A stretch of DNA of 64,000 bases from Sphaerosporella brunnea (GCA_008704415.1 VXIS01000094.1:62001-126000); one strand, 5' to 3'. Positions 8,710 through 21,495 are shown, numbered from the stretch's first letter. A program made the numbers and translations. Notes: generated by a model not told the origin, from the letters alone.

Positions 8710-11700
8710 TCGCCGGCCAGATATCGAGTATACCAATTTTATATCGAGCTATCTCCAAATACGGTTAGCGCGTTCAAACCACGCTAGTCCCAAAACGGGG
8801 GGCTGTCTCTTATACCCGAGTTCAACACGGTATTCCGTGTAACATCTAGAATGCATATGCATCATGCAGAGGAATATCCTTATACTATTGTGATTGTATA
8901 ATGTAAAACAAAGTCCCGGCTTATCGGTACGGCAGTGGTTGCGCTTTTAAAAAACATGCTCTTTTTACAAGGTGAAGGCGGCACACACGGAAGCGCGCGC
9001 AGCGCGTTTAAATGCGATTTTTTTTTTCGATGCTAAATGTAACGAATGTTTGAAAATTTGGAATGCGGCATTTCTACGGAATTCTCTCTGAGTGCTCGGC
9101 CACAGTGGGCCGCTATGCAGCGGGCATTGATCGCCCACTGTCAATCCCCGACCATCCTCAACATCAGCGCATCAACACGACACAACGCGTCCAGCACCCC
9201 CAAAACTGCAATTTTCAGCCAGACTCTAAATAGCTTAATCAATGCGTGGGTTGTGATCTGCTTCATTTGTGTAGCTGCCATCGTGTGCCACAATCCTGCA
9301 GTGCATTTAAATTGCGATGCGAACTATGTACTAGTACAGTGCAGCACTATGCGAAATTATCCTCATTGCAGCCGCACTTCCGTACCGATAACCGGGTGCT
9401 TTTTGTTGTGGTATCTTCTGTCCACATCCATTGAGTCTAGACCATGGTGCTCGGGGTCGCACGCGTGCAGGAACGGCAAGTATATTTCTCGCGGCGCAGG
9501 TGCGGAGTTCTCGGGGAAAATGGAACGATGTAGCTGAAACAAACTCTTCAAGAGTTTTCGTTGTATTGAGTCGTGTTGAGAATCGCAATCCTGTCGAGAG
9601 TGTGAGCCCGGGGATGGGGGCAAGATGGTGATCGAGTGAAGGGGTGACTAAGCATTCCAAAGATCAGCTTCTTTTTGATGTAGACAAGGATCGAGCGAGG
9701 GAAATGACCGGAAGAAGGTTGATATGATCGTTTGACGGTGATAATGAGGTGCAGGGACGGTGATTGAGTGAAGGTGCGCATGAAGGCGGCGACCACACAG
9801 CCGGCTACTCCCCAGCCAAACAAAAACAGCCTGAGGCCCCGTAATTCCTATCTCTTCCGTAAATATTAACAAGACACCCATGATCAGAGACAACTTCAGC
9901 CCCGTCTCGAGCTTTCCGGCCAAATCGAACTCCAACACTATCTTCCTCTCTCAAACAAAATACATCTCGTCTTTGGAAGGGCATGATCGTAGCATCCAAA
10001 ATCTACTCTGACGGTCGTTATTTGTCCTTCGTGGCGAGCGACGAAGGCCAAAGGATTTTTTACCGCGCTCCTTACAGTATAGTATAATACACGGAAAGTC
10101 CCAAATTGCAATTGGCTTAAGTTGATTGCTCTCCGCCAAGGCACAGCTCTCCTCAGTACGACGAACAACTTCCACACCATGCCTGCGCTGTTGTGTCTTC
10201 CGCCCGAGGGCTGTTGCGCTCGCAACGCGTTCTCTTATGTATGATGCACTCAGGAGATAGGGGGGGTGCGGGGCGGGACGACCGTTTTGATAGCTTATGT
10301 CTCAACCGCAGTCAGCAAGATATTTGCACCTCTGGAATGAACTACTGGTGGCCGGTTCCGGGGAGTAATAGCCTGTACAAACCTTTGTCAAATATCTGCC
10401 ATTTACTTTCCTTTCTGTGTGAATGAGAATTCGCGTGGATAAGGTGACAGTGCAGCTTTTATCGCAGTTCAGAACAGTCGGTCGCATGTAGAGGCAGCCG
10501 GAAGGAGTTACAGGAAGAAGTATAGGTGAAGCTGCGGAAACTGAGAGCAAGCACTCGTTTGGAAATTCCGGTTTATCTCTTCACCACAAACACGAGACGT
10601 CCTAATGAGCAATACCGCGTAGTAAGCACTGCCACAACCCCGCGGTCATGTTCCCTACGTCCGAGACAAGACAGCGGCAGCTACTCCTCAGCTCGTTATT
10701 GGAGGTCACAATGACGTTCGACACCCTCGTCTCCTCCGCGATCGTGTATCCACAAACAGCCCATCTTATTCGCAGCCTGAGGTATGCCAGTCCGGTAACG
10801 TCGGTTGTCAAAGACGGCTCGGAAAGTGGACCTCAATCCTGCGCGACGTCACGACGCCCGGAATCAGAGGCGGTATGCCCGGGGTTCTGTCTACACAGCT
10901 GCCTTACCAGGTGTGTTTTTGAAAATTGTGTACTTAGGCCGTGGAAGCAATCGATTTCAATGAAGAAGAGACCGAGGGATTGTCGAGAAAACGAGATATG
11001 CTCGTTCTTTGAAATCCTCATGGCATATATTTTGGACGTTGTCTGTATTGTGCTCTAGTGGTTATAGGTGATGGTTTGCTTTCTCCAGCAACTTTGCCAT
11101 CTTCTTGTCAATGTGGTAAGCGAAGAGGGGATCAATCTCACCAAATGGTGCAAGGTCTCGGGCATCCCTAAACAGTCCACTGATCCGCCACAAGCATATA
11201 CGGTGGAATATTCATGCCCGTATTGTAAAGCCTGGGCTCACGAATGTGCACATGCCCACAGATCTCTGCCTGTGTACACGCCATTCGACTGCCGACATTG
11301 TGAGAAAGAAACCAGACCAAGGCCTCAGTCCATCGAGAAGCCTCCGGGAATGGGCCGGCACAATCGAAGGCTGCACACGCCGTAGAGGCTTCATACGAAA
11401 GGGCAAACATATTGGCCATGTACGAGGTGTGCACAATATCACCCTACCTAAGCGAAGAACTCGACGGCATGGAAGAAAGTTGCTAGTAATTTAAATTTGA
11501 CAGTTTTTCTGCCTTCCATATGGGTTTGATGCCGCTTTTTCCTCAGTCACGTGATGGCGTCAGAGGGTTGGATGCAGGTTCAAGTCGCCGTCATCACGAT
11601 CAACACATGCCAGTGAAGATACTTTGAGGCCATGCTTTGCGGTATCGGTAAGGTGCGAATAGTGGAGCCAGGGAGAGTCCGCGAACGCTCTGAACGAGGA

Positions 11701-12055
11701 CCATTGAACTCCGTAAGTTTATTTCACTAACCCTGCTGCATTCCCACCAGCGTTGTCAATAGCCAGCCAGCCCGGGCTGTTTGAAGGTAATACCAGCCCG
11801 GTTTGCTGGTGAGCAATGCGCCCGCCTGAGGTAGAACATTGTATATTGCTATCAAGCAGGATAAGCGGGTGGAGCAGGAAGCGGTACCTAGCTTTAGCCG
11901 AGGTGTCAGCCCAGCGCAGCAACGTAGTGTACTAAGAGTACAGTGGCTTGTCCCATACAAGCTCGACCGGAAGCGGTCACCCGTACCCTTATAGGGAGGT
12001 TGTTCTTATATACAGCATTATTGGGAGAGTCGACTGTAGTCAGATGAGTGCTAAG
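8710..12055. other. Long gene-poor stretch
   Basis: No convincing gene is seen. A minus-strand frame at 9648-9938 has a plausible membrane segment (LSLIMGVLLIFTEEIGITG) but no clear start or family. A plus-strand frame at 11068-11385 has a CPYC ... CRHC pair 29 residues apart that could be a zinc ribbon, but its surroundings are not protein-like. At 11751-11790 a CAGCGTTGTCA string followed by CAGCCAGCCCGGGCTG resembles the hAT-like ends described at 45411 and 63030. Confidence 0.4.
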
Positions 12056-13152
12056 CTCTGGGGTTTCTGATTGGCCCGCACAACAAAAAAACCGCGACTA
12101 TAAAAACTCGGCCGTAAAATTCATCGTAAATTAGAAGCTCCCTCTTGTGAGCAAATCGTCGCAAAAAAAGCGATCCAGCACGTCCTGGAATGGGGGAGGC
12201 TGATGTGTGTGATCATTGTGTGGCAACGCTGGATATTTAGCATCACCGTTTCAACTCTCTCAGCGTCACGACGGCCCAGCAACCATGGAACCCCGGCTCC
12301 TCCCTCCCAAACCAGAAGAATTGACTGCTCCCACCTTAGATCTGTCAGACTTACTCCCCGGCAAAAACCCGGACCGGCGTACCTGGAAACAGGAACGCCG
12401 TTCTCACACTGCATTATTACACTGACAAAAGATGACCCGAAATTGATGCTGAGACTGGGATCAATCCTCGCACTTCAAGAGATAGAGTTGTACGGGCGCA
12501 ACAGAGGGCGGGAGACGGTGCAAGCTTCATGCAGGTGCAGGCTTGTCTGATCGGATTGCAGTGGAATTTTCTCCTGCGTCTCTGACCCGTTTTCCTTTTC
12601 GTTGGGCCCGATACAGCCAAACAACTTATTGCGCTTGCGACCAGCGACAGAATCCACCGCAACATCACGTTGCGAAAGAATTAAATAGTCATGTCGCACG
12701 TTCCAAGCTGGAGAAGGTCTCCACGGGAACGACCGCTACGTCGTGCCCCTCAAGTCGCCGCTCACTGAAAAGATGATGCTTGATCGCGTCCTTCTCGGGA
12801 AGCCCGGCCTCACAATTGAGATACGTTGCATCGTTTTTACGGACGAAATGTGGGTTGAATTCAACGCACAGCGGCGGCCACAAAACCAGACGCGCCAGAA
12901 GGCTTGGGAATGTCCCCGCCCGAAGAAGGACAAGGAGCCTGGAGGTCATGTTTACCTCCGCCATCAACCGTCTCGCCGGAAAAGCGCCCGGCTACATTTA
13001 TCCCCAGACGTCCGATGAGAACGTGGAAACTGCAACGTAAAGGTTATCAGAGCGGTGGTAGCAATCATTTTCACGGTTAAATTCTTTTTTCGCGATTTTT
13101 TGTTGTTCCAGTCAATCAGAAAATCCGGAGCTCGGCACTTGGCCGTGCGAGT
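12056..13152 (+). mobile_element. Decayed Tc1/mariner-like element
   Basis: The left end (12056-12190) carries CTCTGG, TTTCTGATTGGCCCGCAC, ACCGCG and AGAAGCTCC. The right end (about 13070-13152) carries the inverted counterpart (CGCGATTTTTTGTTG, CAATCAGAAAATC). These match the TIRs of the MITE at 7616-8038, though with more substitutions. A transposase relic lies between them on the plus strand. The element is about 1.1 kb, a normal size for a fungal mariner with some deletion. Confidence 0.8.
12285..13018 (+). pseudogene. mariner-like transposase relic
   Basis: A start at 12285 opens a Pro-rich N-terminus (MEPRLLPPKPEELTAPTLD). Around 12440-12545 another frame reads AETGINPRTSRDRVVRAQQ, resembling the second helix-turn-helix of fungal mariner transposases. 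From 12743 a third frame gives FTDEMWVEFNAQRRPQNQTR, the classic block around the first catalytic Asp. The frames are interrupted by several indels and stops, and the second Asp and the final Asp are not found. Non-functional. Confidence 0.75.
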
Positions 13153-13199
13153 GGAACCCTGCGACATGTTGTAGTCCGCATGGGTCCGGCGGGTTACTC

Positions 13200-13276
13200 G
13201 ACGATTTTTTAAGTGTCCGGATGTCCGAGAAGCCCTAACCCAGGCCGGCCGGCATCCGGACACTTAAAAAATTGTC
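13200..13276. repeat. 77-bp hairpin element
   Basis: Arms of 24 bp (GAC-R-ATTTTTTAAGTGTCCGGATG) face each other around a roughly 30-bp GC-rich loop (CCCTAACCCAGGCCGGCC). The TTTTTAAGTGT core is shared with the TIR of the MITE at 44614-44851. Either a minimal MITE or two abutting TIRs. Confidence 0.65.
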
Positions 13277-13689
13277 AATTTAAGGCAAAACATGTCTCTA
13301 AACGCACACGCCTTCCCGGCGGAATGGTTAGCTGACCTATCCACAGTCCGGACCGTAAGCTCAATACGGCAGCTCCCGCCCCGCCGAAAAGGGTCTCCTC
13401 ACGTGGCGAGCAGGGTTGAATCTGATCGATTTTCATCGCCATCACGATCTGAGAGACTGAGACAGGCTTCGGTAAAAGGCATTCTATGCCCCTTATACGC
13501 GTACTCCCTGTTCGCCGCTGATGTCCTACAGTCGACTCTCTCTATGAATATGGTCGGGATCGCTGGCGCGTATTCTTAGAAAGTGAAAATTCTTATAGAG
13601 AGAGTTGTTTGTCCCATACAAACTCGGTCGGGAGCGTAATACGATAGTGATATTATTTTTACATATGTTCTGGCCCGTGCGCGACTGGT

Positions 13690-13890
13690 ATTCCCACTCA
13701 CGAACGTCTACTGTAATTGTACACTACTGGCCGTTGAGGGCTAGAACTCCCTCATTAAATCCTTCATTTCAAATATACACCGAATTGAGTATCGTAATAA
13801 CGCGGACGTCAGGCGGGTGTGCGTTAATTATGTTGTTGTCGGAATTGTCAGGCGAAGGGTTAGGGTTTCCCCGTTACACCGAACAATCTA
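13690..13890 (+). repeat. Dispersed repeat, copy A (with 60897-61100)
   Basis: Shared landmarks with copy B are CCACTCACGAACGTCT, CGCGGACGTC and GTCGGAATTGTCA...GAAGGGTTAGGG. Copy A carries many G-to-A and C-to-T type differences (for example CTGCTG in copy B against CTACTG here), consistent with transition-biased decay. Confidence 0.6.
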
Positions 13891-16301
13891 TGCACAACAA
13901 TAACAAGCGAGGCAGGGCGAAGGTTATGAAGAAGAGATTTGGCGATGTTTCTCCGTAGCCGACAGTTAAAGTGTCATTCATTCGCTCAGGGGCCTGAGAT
14001 TGCCGCAGTCATACTCAGTGGAATGAAAATAAACTGATTAAGGTCAGTTTTTTTTTTAAAGCGTGGTGTTCTCTGTTCTATGGAAATGAACTACATGTAG
14101 GACGTCCTAGGGAGAGAGCACTACCGCTCGCCTTACCCGAACCTCAAGCGATATCTAAAGAAGAAAACTTAAAAGAGAACCCGAAATTGAACTTCTTAAA
14201 TTGTGGTTTGAACCCTTGCGAAATAGCCTCACGTGCGAGTGCCTGCTTAACGTGGTAGTGCAAGTTCCGTATGGAAAGTATGTAGGTTGTAAGTAGAAGG
14301 CGTCGAGATAGAGGTAATTAATTCTCTGTCGATCAATACCGCGCCTTTAATCTTTCAATGTGTTATGGTGGTGGTGGCGCGTGGTGAAGTTGGGTACTAA
14401 AGTGCTCCGGCTACACATAGATTTGGATTTTGCCCCCATCTCTCCCTAAGAACCTCAATTGCCACTTGAATCCGGGCAGCTACAGACTCATAGGGCTGAA
14501 TAGGTAGCATAATCAGATGGTGGTGATGGTAGGAATGGATGATCGCTGGGAGTCGACGACGCGTATTGAAGCCAGCCGGCCCTACGCGGCCCCCGGATTG
14601 CTGGCTATCGCCAACACTTGTCGCGGGGGCCTGGATGGTAAGAATATGCAGTAGATAGATGCGCCGGTACATCCGTGGACATGTTTCAAATTGAGTCACC
14701 AGAGGTCGCTTGAGTGAGGAGTAGAATACCCGGCCTCAGCCGCTTCGGTCAAAACTCCGGGATAACACGTGCCGCCACTTTGCCGAGAGTCATGTCAACG
14801 CGGGTTTCAGGTTGCGCGGGCCCATTTGTGACAAATGATCCCGCTTAATAGGAGGTGATATCCGATGGCATCCGCTAACGGCCAGGGAAAAAAGGCAAAT
14901 GGCTATCAAGATCTTTGAAATCTCCGCCGCATGCGCGTTGTCCTCTGCAGTATTACGCAGCATGTGATTCAGATTCAGCCCTCGCCGTTGGCCATCCCAT
15001 GAAAGATCTTGAGAATGATCCCAAAGGGGTGGGACTGAGCACAAGACACACGCGTCTTTGAGTTTCTAGAAGCGATCGGTGGTTCCACGGATTCGCGCCG
15101 GTGGAAAAAGCACTCGGTTGGAAGCACCTCGGGCGAGAAGGCTACTATTCCTGCTATCCTGCAGTTCCTGCGAGATACCAAGATCGGTCAAGTCGTGACG
15201 GTGTTTCCTGGGGAGGATTGGGGATGAGGAGTAATCGGGGCTAGGATGGCCATTTGTTTTTTGTTTTTTTGTATTTTGGTATCCTGGTGGCCATGGATCA
15301 TATCACTCAGGGGAGAGATAGGGATAGGGACGAGGTGGGGTCTGCCATAATCTTTTTAGGTTGCATGCAGACAACAACAAACATGATACACATGCTCCTA
15401 GATACTGTATCCAGCGCTGCGGATGGTATAAAATATTTTGGTGACAGGGATTTTGTAAGATACCTACACCGTGAAAGTGATTGCCAGGAACGGCAGGGTA
15501 CTGACACGGGAAGACAAAGTTTTCGAACGACAACTGAAGCGGCGCCTTCACTACCCCTCGCCTCGTGTAGCTTTGCTCAGGAAACCCCTTGAGCTCCAAT
15601 AGCCAGTCCGTGGCTCTCGATCGAGGATGAGGAAGATTCCGACTCTACATACGGCAATGAGGTTGAGCAGTACAACACCGTGCCAGTACAATTTCATGCC
15701 CTCTCCAGCGTGAAGCGGGCTGCCCGAACCGGATGCATAGCCTATGTTTAGACCAGTGAGAAGGAGATGCCTTCGGCATCCCCAGGCGCGGGTCCTTCAG
15801 GATGCTGGTGTTTTTTTGGGGCAGGTACACAGCCCAAGTGACGATGGCCATCCTACGGACGGGAACAAGTGACGTACTATACTCAACGTTCGCTACAGTA
15901 GTCTATATCGCTCGGTACCGGTTTGCTGTAGAAGCGGCTGAAGATCAAATAGCGTGAGACCGGGATATATGTGAGATTTTTATAGGTTTCCGAGGACCTA
16001 GATCGAGCGCCCAGTTGCCCGCCGTTTCTATCCGAAGCACGCCGCGGTGCGGATTGGCAATAGTAAAGTTTCAAGGATACTAGAGTGTGTGATATCTCTG
16101 CCAGCTAATCATACCTATAAGCTTGTATACCATAGAGCCCGGGGTTTGGTCCGTAAAGTCCGGAGTTTAGTCCGCCTCTTACTACCTCACTATTAAGCCC
16201 TGAGATTGCTCAACTTCTTTGATATCCTCTCCAGGTATATATTCCACGGAGAACCGCAGGAGAAATACTACACCACAGAGCTTCAGTGTGCCAAAGATCA
16301 A
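13891..16301. other. No gene recognised
   Basis: Only scattered short frames. The longest (15254-15592, plus) starts with a hydrophobic stretch and has an acidic/basic middle (TQGRDRDRDEVGS), but it matches no family I know. The last 200 bp before 16302 should contain the promoter and leader of the decarboxylase gene; I see no clear TATA box. Confidence 0.45.
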
Positions 16302-17942
16302 ATGGACGCCAGTCAGTTTCAAGCCGCGGCCCATGCCGCCATCCATCATGGTAAGGGAAATCTCTTGGGTTGAAATTGTCCTGTGCGGAAACTAACAGAC
16401 ATCCCTGGCTCTCAAGTCACCGACTACTACGAGAACATCTCGGATTACCGCGTGGTGTCCAACGTTGCGCCCGGTTACCTGGGCCGGCTGCTGCCCACAG
16501 AGATGCCCGAAAAGGGAGAGCCATGGGATGCTATCCAGAAGGACCTTGCCGACAAGATACTCCCGGGAATAACACACTGGCAATCACCCAATTTCCTCGC
16601 CTTCTTCCCCGCGAACTCCACCTACGCCGCAATCTTGGGCGAGCTCTACTGCGCCGCCTTCAACTGCCCCAACTTCAACTGGCAGTGCTCCCCGGCATCT
16701 ACCGAGCTAGAAACCATAGTCCTCGACTGGCTATGCCGACTGATGTCGCTCCCACCGTGCTATCTCTCCACCTCATCCTCCGGCGGCGGTGGCGTAATCA
16801 ACGCCACCGCCTCAGAAGCTATCGTCACAGTTATAGTAGCGGCACGTGATCGCGCACTTCGCGCGCTTTCTTCCAGCATCACCGACGACGGCGAGAAGGA
16901 GCGGTTCACCGACCAAATGCGCAGCAAGCTAGTGGCGCTGGGTTCCGACCAGACACACTCCAGCACACAAAAGGGCTGCATGATCACGGGGACAAAGTAC
17001 CGTTCCATCAAGGTCAAGCGGGACCCCATCAGCCAAAACTTCACACTCACCGCTTCCACGCTCCGCTCGGCGCTCGAGGCGGCCACGGCGGAAGGATTGG
17101 TGCCGTTCTACACCACCGTCAGCCTTGGCACTACATCCACGTGCGCGGTCGACGCGTTCGCCGAGATCGCAGAGGTGGCAAAGGACTATCCGAACTTGTG
17201 GATCCACGTTGACGCGGCATACGCTGGTGCGGCCTTGGTATGTCCGGAGTACCAGCACCTGATCAAGGGCGTGGAAGCATTCGACTCGTTCAACATGAAC
17301 ATGCACAAGTGGCTGTTGACAAATATTGACTGCTCTTGCCTATTTGTCAAGGAGCGGAAGCACCTCATTAACGCGCTCAGCATCACGCCGAGTTATCTGC
17401 GTAACGAGTTTTCGGAGCGAGGGTTGGTCACGGACTATAGGGACTGGCAGATCCCGCTTGGGAATCGGTTTAGGTCTCTCAAGGTGTGGTTTGTTATGCG
17501 AACTTACGGCGCTGAGGGCCTCAGAAGGCATATCCGTAATTGTCTGGCTGTGGGAACGGGCTTTTATGAGCGTGTCAAGAAAAGACCGGATTTGTTCACG
17601 ATTTTTACCCCACCGGCTTTTGGGTTGACGGTTTTCTCTGTCAACGTGGATGGGGACTTGAAGGCCAGGAACGACATCACGAAGGAGGTGTATGAGGCTG
17701 TGAATGCGCACGGGGAGATCTTCATCACGAGTGCGGTGGTAGATGGGACCTACACCATCCGCGTTGTCAGCGGAAACCCGAGGGCTGAGGACAGGCACCT
17801 GGCACGGGCGTTTGACATCATCGTGGCGAAGACGGAGGAGGCGAACTTGAAGAGAAGGCGCGCACAGCAGATCGAGAAGGAGATCAAGGTGTATAAATGG
17901 TTCGAGCGTGCCTGCACTCATGGCTTATATAGGCTCTCATAG
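16302..17942 (+). CDS. Aromatic-L-amino-acid decarboxylase (PLP group II)
   Basis: Two exons, 16302-16350 and 16399-17942, joined across a 48-nt intron (GTAAGG...ACTAACAG), give a 530-residue protein. This model supplies an ATG and a proper N-terminus (MDASQFQAAAHAAIHHD) ahead of the conserved PGYLGRLLP block. It is a cytosolic pyridoxal-phosphate enzyme that removes the carboxyl group of an aromatic amino acid (Trp, Tyr, Phe or Dopa) to give the amine. Family signatures are NFLAFFPANSTYAAILGELYCAA, CSPASTELETIVLDWL, HVDAAYAG (Asp288, which pairs with the PLP ring nitrogen) and NMNMHKWLLTN with the PLP lysine at Lys320, plus the C-terminal RVVSGNP. All key residues are intact and length is normal (about 480-530). 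It stands alone: the neighbours are transposon debris, so a biosynthetic cluster is not evident. The exact substrate cannot be read from sequence. Confidence 0.95.
16351..16398 (+). other. Intron of the decarboxylase gene
   Basis: 48 nt, donor GTAAGG, acceptor CAG directly after an ACTAA string. It splits a GAC codon after its first base. Short introns of this kind are typical of filamentous ascomycetes. Confidence 0.85.
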
Positions 17943-18879
17943 AGTAGATCGTTTTAACTGGTGCTCGGTGGGGAAGGTTTTGGGTTGGAGGATGAGTGAC
18001 TGGGGCCATTTTGGCCATGGCGGCTTTTGTGTTTTGTGCCTGTCTTTTCCTTGGTTATTTCCTTAGTTACCTTTTCCCTTTGCATTTTCGCTTCAGTTAA
18101 TGTTAACTGCTGGGCTCCTCAGCACTCGTAATAGGTCTAGTTAGTGCCCGAGGTTAATTGACCGCCATTTGTTAGTGGCTATATCCCTCTGGGTGTCCGA
18201 GTGACCAACGGTGAATTGTAAGACACAGGACTATCGCTAATCTTTACCCGACAGCGAGGGAGGCGGCAGTCAACGCGAGTTCACGAGTCAATCAAAGAGG
18301 CAAATCCAGGTGCGGAGCGACAGAATTGTTCGCTGGATGTAGTGTTGGTGGTGCAGACTCCATCCGCTTGGTCTCAGAAAAGGGGGTTCCCAAGAAAAAG
18401 CCATCCGTACCTATCGTACAACCGTCCCGGTCAACGAAGGATCTCAGTGAAAAGGGAACCAAAAGATTTGGTCCAGATGACGCCCACCTGCGGCTTACGC
18501 TGCTTGGCCAGTCTGTTGGTGGAAACAGAGAGAACGATACACGACGTGCAGTTAGGTAATAGGGGCTGTAGAAGATGAGGCAGTGGCGTTGGGGATGTTG
18601 TCTTGAACCTCCTCCGAGTCGATTCAGAACTATCTGTCGTCCTGCTCGTCCCCTCAACATCGTAATCATCCGAATCCAAATCTTCCTCATCCCTATCTGC
18701 ACCGGTACGCAGCAGCTACCAAGATTTTCCAACCTGCAAGTGGCATCACGCTTTATCACTCGGACCCGTATGGTCTTCTTTCGTTTGTTTGTTTGTAATC
18801 GACCTCCTCATTCCCTCGCCTGTGCACAAGTTCCCTGGACCCCGGAAAGCTATACGAAAAATGTCCAGGTGTAGGTAGC
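17943..18879. other. Downstream of decarboxylase; no firm gene
   Basis: A minus-strand frame (18431-18679) begins with an acidic Ser/Thr-rich stretch (DSDDYDVEGTSRTTDSSEST) that looks protein-like but is short, has no clear family and overlaps a longer frame in another phase (18292-18759). Possible decayed gene start; not annotated as a gene. Confidence 0.35.
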
Positions 18880-19365
18880 GAAGGTCTACGTTTAAAGTGA
18901 GCCGCACTGTCCCTTCGACCGTAGAATTCAATTATGGGGTGCAAATGGCAACGACAACCCACCCCAAGTGATGCAACGCCGGAAGAGTACCTTACAGTCC
19001 AGCAAAATCCAGTAAAATGGTTGAAAATTGAGGGCAGAACAGTATATTTAGATCTCACGAGCATTGGCCGATAGAGGTCAAGATGTCAGATAGACAGCTT
19101 CACCACAAACCAATCAAACTACCTATGCTCAGTCACCTTCGGGGGATGGTCTTTACAGTAGATCTGATCTTTCTATCCCTCTGGGGTTCCCATAAAAAAA
19201 TCCTTTGATGAAAAAAATATTCAAAGCACCGACTATCACTCGTACACCTCCGTCCCCTAAATCCCACACCGGTTCAATCAGCATTGAGATCTAAGCCTGT
19301 ATTTCATCGTATGCCTCCGGGAGCACCCTCTCATGTTTTCTACAAATTGTTTCCCTTAAAAAAGG
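18880..19365 (+). repeat. Unclassified repeat family R1, copy 1
   Basis: About 480 bp is roughly 90 percent identical by eye to the minus strand of 24735-25245. Both begin GCGAAGGTCTACGTTTAAAG and pass through GTAGAATTCAATTATGGGG, AGACAGCTTCACCACAAACC and GATCTAAGCCTGTATTTCATC. A third copy of the first roughly 30 bp lies right after the MULE at 29208. The reading frames are broken in both long copies. Confidence 0.85.
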
Positions 19366-19959
19366 GATGATCGAACACCAGTGTTGGAGCAGAGCTGTCG
19401 CAGCAGCAGCACATTGTTGACGACGCCATCCCTGCGGGGATTCATGTTGTCGTCATAAAACCAACCACCACCTTTTTGTATGATTTTGATAGCGATGGAA
19501 AGCGATTTGCTAGGTGAATCTGATGCAATAGACAGCCAGCGGTGAACAAATTGTGGTGTTGAGTGGGCTGGCGATCAAGAGTTGGGTGGTAAGCCACAGC
19601 CTGGCCACGGGTTGTTCGGCCACCATAAAAGGAATGGTGTGGACCGTGTGGCATGAAAGAGGTAAGCGCTCCCTGAACGGCAGACCGCGGGTCGGCCCGT
19701 GCATGCAGATCTTATCGGCTGGATCTGCCTCGCTTAGGTAATGCGAGAGCAGGCCACGTGCGGCTTGGCAGGCTAGCCTCGATTGAGTGTAGCTGTGCAA
19801 TCAATTTTATTGTGCGCACGCGAGTGATTTGCATTCACTCAGCGAGGGCGGCTTCAAGTTCTGCTGGCTGCCGCTGTCCTGAACGGACCGGACTAACCCT
19901 TCCCACTCTAGCACCCCTCACAGCCCTCCTACGCCAAGCCGGTACGTGCGCCCCTCTCA

Positions 19960-21443
19960 TTGATCAGGATTCTCGATCGACACCACAACAAAAACCTCCC
20001 GACGGCTCGTCGCAATCTGGCCAACCGCCGGCCCCCGCCGCCGCCGACACCCCCGACGCCGCCACACAGGCCTCTCCCGCCCCCGATCGCCCGCGCTCCC
20101 ATGCGAATCTTCGACGCCTCCTCAGGGCCACCACCAGCCCGACCAGCGCCAGACACGCGTAAGAAACGCCGTTTCCGCCTCAGCGACCTCGAGTCCCGGC
20201 CTGAGGAGCGAGCCGACGGCCAGCTTCTCGCCCTGCTAGCCAGAATCGAAGACGCCGCTAGAACGGGACGCGACCGCCTCGAGGCCGCCTTACGCGAGCA
20301 GGCACAGGTGCACCGCCAGCGCCACCGCCCCCCCCCCCCCGCCCAGCGACATCCTTGGCAGCTTCTCAGCACGCCCCCCGACAATGCCCCCCCCCCCCCC
20401 AAGGGCCGCAAAACCGGCCAACAAAGCCACCAACGCCACCAACGCCACCAAAGCCGCCGCCAAACCGACGATCCTGCAGCGCGAGACTGCGGACTCCGCC
20501 CCGATAGCCGCGGCCAAGGCCACTCCCGCCCCGACAACCGAGGCCAGGCCCAGCACCCACTCGGCGGCCGTCTATAGCGGAGGCGACACCTCCCGGAACG
20601 ACGGTTCCTGGACAACCGTCGGCAAAGCCAAGAAGTCGGCGAAGGACGTCGCAGCCAGCGCCACCGCCGCCACCACCACCGCCACCGCAGCTCGCAAGCC
20701 GGCTGGCCACAACCTGCCGGACAGAGTCCGGACCATCATCCTGTCGCGGGAGGCCGGCGAATCACGTCCGGTAGACGCTCAATACGGCTCGAGCATGATC
20801 GGAGCCGTCAACGACGCGCTGGTTGCAGCGAAGGCACCCGGCTTCCTGAGACTGATGAGAGTCTCGCAAAACAAGAAGGGCTCCGTCACTGCCCTCGCCT
20901 ATCCCCAACGCCACCGCCGCTCAGACATGCATCTTCCGCGACGCCATACTCGCCGCCGCCAGACGGCTAGATCCAAGCGCGATTGCGGTCGATCCGACCG
21001 AGGAATGGATGCGCATCAAGGTCCACGGCGTTGACGCGCGGAGATACGTCGGACGAATGGAGGCGCTGAAACGCGACCTCATGACCGACAACGACGGTAT
21101 AGTCATCCCCATGCAGGTCCGCTGGCTGACAGACGAGTCTATAGTCAGACGCCGCTTGGACGACGGAACCATCCGCGCATCCTCCGTCACCTTCGCGGTC
21201 AAAGACAAAGCCACCGCGATGCAAGCCACCAGACGAGGGCTTTTCCTCGCTGGTCAGAGCCTCAAGGCGGAGCTATATCTGCAGGCCGGAGCCGACGCGC
21301 CTTTCCGCAGCCAACGCCACTCCGATCGGGCGCCGGGCCGAGCCTGGCAACATCGCTATCGCGGACACTCGGCGGCCACACCTGGCATCCCAGCCAGCTG
21401 CCGACGCCCCCCCCCGACTCCAGCTCGGATGCAGAGATGGTAG
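19960..21443 (+). pseudogene. LINE ORF1 (nucleic-acid-binding protein), frameshifted
   Basis: The frame changes at least twice. The N-terminus is Pro-rich and then has a helical segment (ADGQLLALLARIEDAARTGRDRLEAAL). After poly-C tracts at 20331-20340 and 20391-20400 the reading moves to an Ala/Thr-rich linker ending in DGSWTTVGKAKK. Next comes a conserved block (YGSSMIGAVNDALVAAKAPG) and, after another shift near 20905, the RNA-binding core (RIKVHGVDARRYVG ... VTFAVKDKATAMQA). The usual CCHC zinc knuckles after this core are absent: the frame runs into low-similarity sequence at about 21300, so a deletion is likely. The poly-C runs are natural slippage points. Confidence 0.8.
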
Positions 21444-21495
21444 ATCTGGTCCCGCACCACACGTCAGCCCCGGCCACGCCGGACGAGCAGCTATA

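Noticed and set aside
11068..11385. CxxC ... CxxC pair suggesting a zinc ribbon
   Set aside because: Spacing is compatible, but surrounding residues are not conserved-looking and no start or intron context supports a gene.
19929..20615. 228-codon minus-strand ORF rich in Arg/Gly
   Set aside because: Antisense of the GC-rich LINE ORF1; composition follows from poly-C and CCN-rich sense codons.
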